Assembly: GCA_013285915.1 (NCBI GenBank)
Contig: JABDGS010000030.1
Coordinates: 340-36,026, forward strand
Source of the DNA: Bacteroidota bacterium
GTDB lineage: Bacteria > Bacteroidota > Bacteroidia > Chitinophagales > Chitinophagaceae
Direction: 5' to 3'
DNA: 35,687 bases
The position numbers and the translations under genes are program-made. Every line of letters begins with the position of its first letter. Position 1 is the first letter of the stretch. The notes beneath the pieces were generated by a model. The model saw only the letters and a list, made by a program, of their open reading frames with translations, had not been told where the DNA came from and made no database searches. Below, one piece after another: positions 32,783-35,687 of the stretch.

Positions 32783-33583
32783 TTACATTTTTCTAAACGC
32801 CATCATTGTGTTATTGGTAGGGTCTTTATGCTGCGTTATTCTTTTGCCGGTATCTTCAAAGCCATAGGCAGTAACAATGTTTACCCATTCTTCTAACGGC
32901 CTGAAAACGCGGTATTCTTTTGCATCCATGACCCACGATTTATTTTCGCTTATGCTTATTACCGAGTGCACAACCGAAACAAATGTTTGCATGGGCGCAG
33001 TTTTTACATCGTACTCACGCATAATAAACATGCCGCCTTTGCGTAACACCCGGCCAATAAAATTAACAAAATCAACCAGGTATTCTTCAGGGTAATGGTG
33101 CAGGCCGGTATAACAGGCAACAAGGTCAACACTTTCATTTGGCGTACGGTTGTTTTCCTGTATAATGTCTTTTAATGAGTTACCTGTATCATCTATAAAA
33201 ACAATATTCCCTTTAAGCTGTAGTTGCTTTTTTATGCCGCTAAGGTAGTTGCCTGCGCCCCCCACCTGTATACTGCCGTTAATTACACCAGCGCCACTTA
33301 ATATTTGCAGTGTTTGCTTTTGCATCTCTTTTTTTAGCCGCCGCTGCTGTGGAGCAATAAAAGTGAGCTTTTGCAAAAAAGGCTTTATCTCCGGCAGGTT
33401 TTTTTGCACCTCCTTGTATATTTCCTCGTCTGTTTTCTTTTCTTTAATGGCCATTGCAATTACATAATGAAAGGCGTCTTCGGGGTAAAGGCGGTGTATA
33501 AGCTGGAGAAAAAAATAAAGGCCATCATTTAACGGGGTGCTGTCAAAAACCATTTTGAACCTGGAAGTATCGGCATTGTGCAT
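32783..33583 (-). CDS. Class I SAM-dependent methyltransferase-like protein with N-terminal helical region
   Basis: The 266-residue protein has a helical first 100 residues (KKTDEEIYKEVQKNLPEIKP and a Lys/Arg-rich QRRLKKEMQKQ). A Rossmann methyltransferase domain follows, with motif I read as IQVGGAGNYL (105-114), an acidic motif II at Asp131-Asp132, then VDLVACYTGLHHYPEEYL and VLRKGGMFIMREYD, the usual motif III region. Motif I has GGAGN in place of the common GxGxG, so SAM binding should be tested. The fold assignment is firm, the substrate unknown. It is monocistronic and convergent with the histidine kinase. Confidence 0.8.
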   Translation of the reverse strand: MHNADTSRFKMVFDSTPLNDGLYFFLQLIHRLYPEDAFHYVIAMAIKEKKTDEEIYKEVQKNLPEIKPFLQKLTFIAPQQRRLKKEMQKQTLQILSGAGVINGSIQVGGAGNYLSGIKKQLQLKGNIVFIDDTGNSLKDIIQENNRTPNESVDLVACYTGLHHYPEEYLVDFVNFIGRVLRKGGMFIMREYDVKTAPMQTFVSVVHSVISISENKSWVMDAKEYRVFRPLEEWVNIVTAYGFEDTGKRITQHKDPTNNTMMAFRKM

Positions 33584-33896
33584 GCTTAAAATAGAAATTT
33601 GTTTAAAATGGCTAAAATTACACTGATAAATTTACATTTTAAGGTACTGTGCAATGTTGTTTTTTGCACTAATGTATAAGTGGTTGTATTATGGCGTTTT
33701 TTGGCAGGCCGGTGTAAAGGGTTAGGTGTTTCGCTACCCACTTTATAATGAGTTTAAAAAAGATTTCGCAATAGCCAATTTGTTTGTATTTTCAAGCCCC
33801 TTAATTAACGGTTGCATTTTTTGGTTATTGATAACTTTTGCGGAAAAATGTTTGCGACCTGTTGATTTTTACGTACGCAACTTAAAGCATATAACA
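33584..33896. other. AT-rich intergenic region between methyltransferase-like gene and MFS gene
   Basis: A 313-nt gap with divergent genes on either side. The only structure seen is an inverted repeat GTGCAA (33649-33654) / TTGCAC (33664-33669). A TAACTTTT string near 33830 weakly resembles a -7 box. An in-frame upstream extension of the MFS ORF from GTG 33726 exists but does not look like coding sequence. Confidence 0.5.
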
Positions 33897-35099
33897 ATGA
33901 AACTAACTACCGGCATAAGTTTGGCATTAATGATGTTCTTGCAATATTTTGTATGGGGCGCATGGTATGTAACCATGGGTACTTATATGGGTGAAAATCT
34001 TCATTCAAGCGGAACCCATGTTGGGTATGCCTTCAGCGCCTTAGCATTGGCAACAATTATATCACCGTTTTTTGTTGGCATGGTTGCCGACCGTTTTTTT
34101 GCTGCGCAAAAAATCATGGGTGTGTTTCACCTGCTGGGTGCAGCGTTATTATTTCTCGCAACTAAAATGACAGCCGATTGGCCTTTTATTATTGTGATAT
34201 TACTTTACTCACTGTTATACATGCCAACTATCGCGTTAAGTAACAGCGTAGCATTCTCTCAAATGACTGACCCTGGCAAACAATTTCCCTGGATACGCGT
34301 GTTTGGAACCCTTGGATGGATTGTTGCAGGTTTGTTTATAGGCTACCTTAGCATTGAAAAAACAGCTATTACGTTTTATATTGCTGCTGGTGTATCTGCC
34401 GTGTACGGCCTTATTAGTTTTGCCTTACCCAACACGCCGCCCAAAGGCAAAGCAGCAGAGGTGTCAGCATCAAAGTCACTTGGCGCAGATGCGTTTGTCC
34501 TGTTTAAAGACAAACCCTATGTTATATTTTTTATCGCTGCAATTCTGGTTTGCATACCGTTATCATTTTATTACGGTTTTGCAAATCCTTTTTTAAATGA
34601 AGTAGGTATGGATAATGCGGCCGGAAAAATGATATTTGGCCAGGTATCAGAGGGTATTTTTATTCTTGCGATACCCTTTTTATTCAATAGTATTGGCGTT
34701 AAAAAAATGCTGATATTAGGCATGGTAGCATGGATGCTGCGTTATGTATGTTTTGCCTATGGTAATACCGGAAGTAATAACTGGATGCTGTATGCAGGTA
34801 TTATTTTGCATGGTGTGTGTTATGATTTCTTTTTTGTAACTGGTTATATGTATACTGAGAAGAAAGCGGGCGAAAAAATAAAGAGTGCGGCCCAAGGGTT
34901 ATTTACATTTGCTACTTACGGGGTAGGTATGCTGATAGGTACCTGGATATCAGGTATTGTTGTAGATAAGTATGCAACCAGCCCAACGGTACATAACTGG
35001 ACAAGCATTTGGTTTGTGCCAGCAGGTATTGCAGCCGCAGTGCTTGTATATTTTATTATATTTTTCAGGGAGAGAAAGGCTATTGCTGCTGCAGCTTAA
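33897..35099 (+). CDS. MFS transporter, nucleoside:H+ symporter family (NupG/XapB-like)
   Basis: The 400-residue inner-membrane protein has about 12 hydrophobic segments. The N-terminus (MKLTTGISLALMMFLQYFVW, GAWYVTMGTYM) and ATIISPFFVGMVADRFF match the nucleoside-proton symporter family, as do PWIRVFGTLGWIVAGL and HGVCYDFFFVTGYMYTEKKAG. Related Bacteroidota proteins are often linked to sugar-acid or disaccharide catabolic genes, so the true substrate may not be a nucleoside. ATG 33897 is preferred; the ORF extends to a GTG at 33726, adding 57 residues of unlikely sequence. A Gfo/Idh/MocA oxidoreductase begins 81 nt downstream, perhaps in one operon. Confidence 0.92.
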   Translation: MKLTTGISLALMMFLQYFVWGAWYVTMGTYMGENLHSSGTHVGYAFSALALATIISPFFVGMVADRFFAAQKIMGVFHLLGAALLFLATKMTADWPFIIVILLYSLLYMPTIALSNSVAFSQMTDPGKQFPWIRVFGTLGWIVAGLFIGYLSIEKTAITFYIAAGVSAVYGLISFALPNTPPKGKAAEVSASKSLGADAFVLFKDKPYVIFFIAAILVCIPLSFYYGFANPFLNEVGMDNAAGKMIFGQVSEGIFILAIPFLFNSIGVKKMLILGMVAWMLRYVCFAYGNTGSNNWMLYAGIILHGVCYDFFFVTGYMYTEKKAGEKIKSAAQGLFTFATYGVGMLIGTWISGIVVDKYATSPTVHNWTSIWFVPAGIAAAVLVYFIIFFRERKAIAAAA

Positions 35100-35180
35100 C
35101 GATCGCTAATCCGGGAATGGGTACAAAACTATCAATACTATTACTTTAACACCAAAATATGCCCGCAAGGGCTAATAGTT

Positions 35181-35687
35181 ATGAAAATTGCAATGCTTGG
35201 CTCGGGTTTTATCGGGCGTTTTTATGCTGACTCAATTCAGGGTTACAGGAGCAAAGACAAAATTGTAAGCATTTATTCGCGCCGCGAAGAGAGCGCAAAA
35301 AAATTTGCGCATGATTACAAATGCGACCATTGGACGACGACCATGGAAGAGTCTATTGCCCAGGCGGATGTGGATGTGGTTTGTATTGCGCTGCCCAACA
35401 ATAAACACGAAGAAGCGGTAATGCTTTGTTGTAAACATAAAAAGGCTGTTATAACTACAAAGCCTCTTGCACGTAACGCGGAAGAAGCAAAACGCATTTT
35501 ACTGGCTGTTGAAGAAGCGGGCATTTTTAACGGCTACCTGGAAGACCTTGTATATACTCCCAAATTTTTAAAAGCACACGAAAGCGTGAAGAATGGCGCT
35601 TTGGGCAGAATATTATGGGCAAAAAGCAGGGAAACGCACCCGGGCCCGCACAGTGACTGGTTTTGGGATATTGAGCAGGCAGGCGGC
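35181..35687 (+). CDS. Gfo/Idh/MocA-family oxidoreductase, C-terminus cut by window edge
   Basis: The visible 169 residues contain the NAD(P)-binding motif MLGSGFIG (5-12), then VDVVCIALPNNKHEEAV (64-80), in which ALPNNxH is diagnostic, and a TTKPLA segment (92-97) at the position of the family's E-K-P motif, with Thr replacing Glu. EDLVYTPKFLKAHE is the start of the C-terminal domain. Members oxidise or reduce sugars, cyclitols or sugar acids. A GCCC-GCAA-GGGC tetraloop hairpin (35161-35172) sits 8 nt before the start. The window ends within the C-terminal domain. Confidence 0.92.
   Translation, partial: MKIAMLGSGFIGRFYADSIQGYRSKDKIVSIYSRREESAKKFAHDYKCDHWTTTMEESIAQADVDVVCIALPNNKHEEAVMLCCKHKKAVITTKPLARNAEEAKRILLAVEEAGIFNGYLEDLVYTPKFLKAHESVKNGALGRILWAKSRETHPGPHSDWFWDIEQAGG

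Noticed and set aside
33726..33896. 57-residue N-terminal extension of the MFS transporter from GTG 33726
   Set aside because: The family start motif MKLTTGISLALMMFLQ begins at ATG 33897; the upstream residues look non-coding.
1..35687. CRISPR arrays, tRNA/rRNA genes, insertion sequences, prophage or integrase genes
   Set aside because: None were found on reading: no regularly spaced direct repeats, no transposase or integrase motifs, and no cloverleaf-like gene with a CCA-adjacent layout was noticed.

Overview
The window reads as a chromosomal segment of a Bacteroidota bacterium, most likely a Chitinophagaceae-like member (lineage is inference). The signs are large outer-membrane beta-barrel/TonB-receptor-like proteins with an N-terminal carboxypeptidase-regulatory-like domain, Bacteroidota-type promoters (TTTG/TTG, 17-22 nt, TAnnTTTG), near absence of Shine-Dalgarno sequences, an ECF42-type sigma factor beside a DGPF protein, and moderate-to-low GC. 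No tRNA, rRNA, CRISPR array, transposase, integrase or phage gene was seen. Gene density is high and intergenic gaps are short.

Layout. 1-1834 (-): beta-oxidation 3-hydroxyacyl-CoA dehydrogenase/enoyl-CoA hydratase, cut by the left edge. 1990-3306 (+): MOFRL-type glycerate 2-kinase, followed by a candidate small RNA with its own promoter and terminator (3371-3514). 3592-5463 (-): htpG. 5678-6904 (+): ispH. 6951-7510 (+): a type II toxin-antitoxin pair. 7503-7931 (-): DCC-family thioredoxin-like protein. 8063-9163 (+): acyltransferase 3.

9300-14822 (+) is the most unusual part: a tightly packed, overlapping five-gene cassette of two B12-binding-type radical SAM enzymes, one radical SAM/SPASM enzyme and two class I methyltransferases. 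Four copies of a TTAGCA hexamer precede it. It looks like a biosynthetic unit whose product I cannot name.

14882-23681 holds small enzymes and stress-type proteins: VOC protein, kptA, a DUF1080 lipoprotein, a glycine-rich TonB-receptor-like protein, a second VOC protein, a RibD/DHFR-like reductase, a GyrI-like protein, a DGPF/YCII protein with its ECF42 sigma factor, and a small conserved protein. 23750-24322 is an unrecognised membrane protein. 24319-26509 (-) is an ECF sigma / anti-sigma / adhesin-like operon, divergent from a second TonB-receptor-like gene (26692-29523, +). The divergent region has one matched promoter-like element facing each way, which suggests one regulon. 29776-32730 (+) is an NtrC-type response regulator with its histidine kinase. 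32783-33583 (-) is a methyltransferase-like protein. 33897-35099 (+) is a nucleoside-permease-type MFS transporter, and from 35181 a Gfo/Idh/MocA oxidoreductase runs off the right edge.
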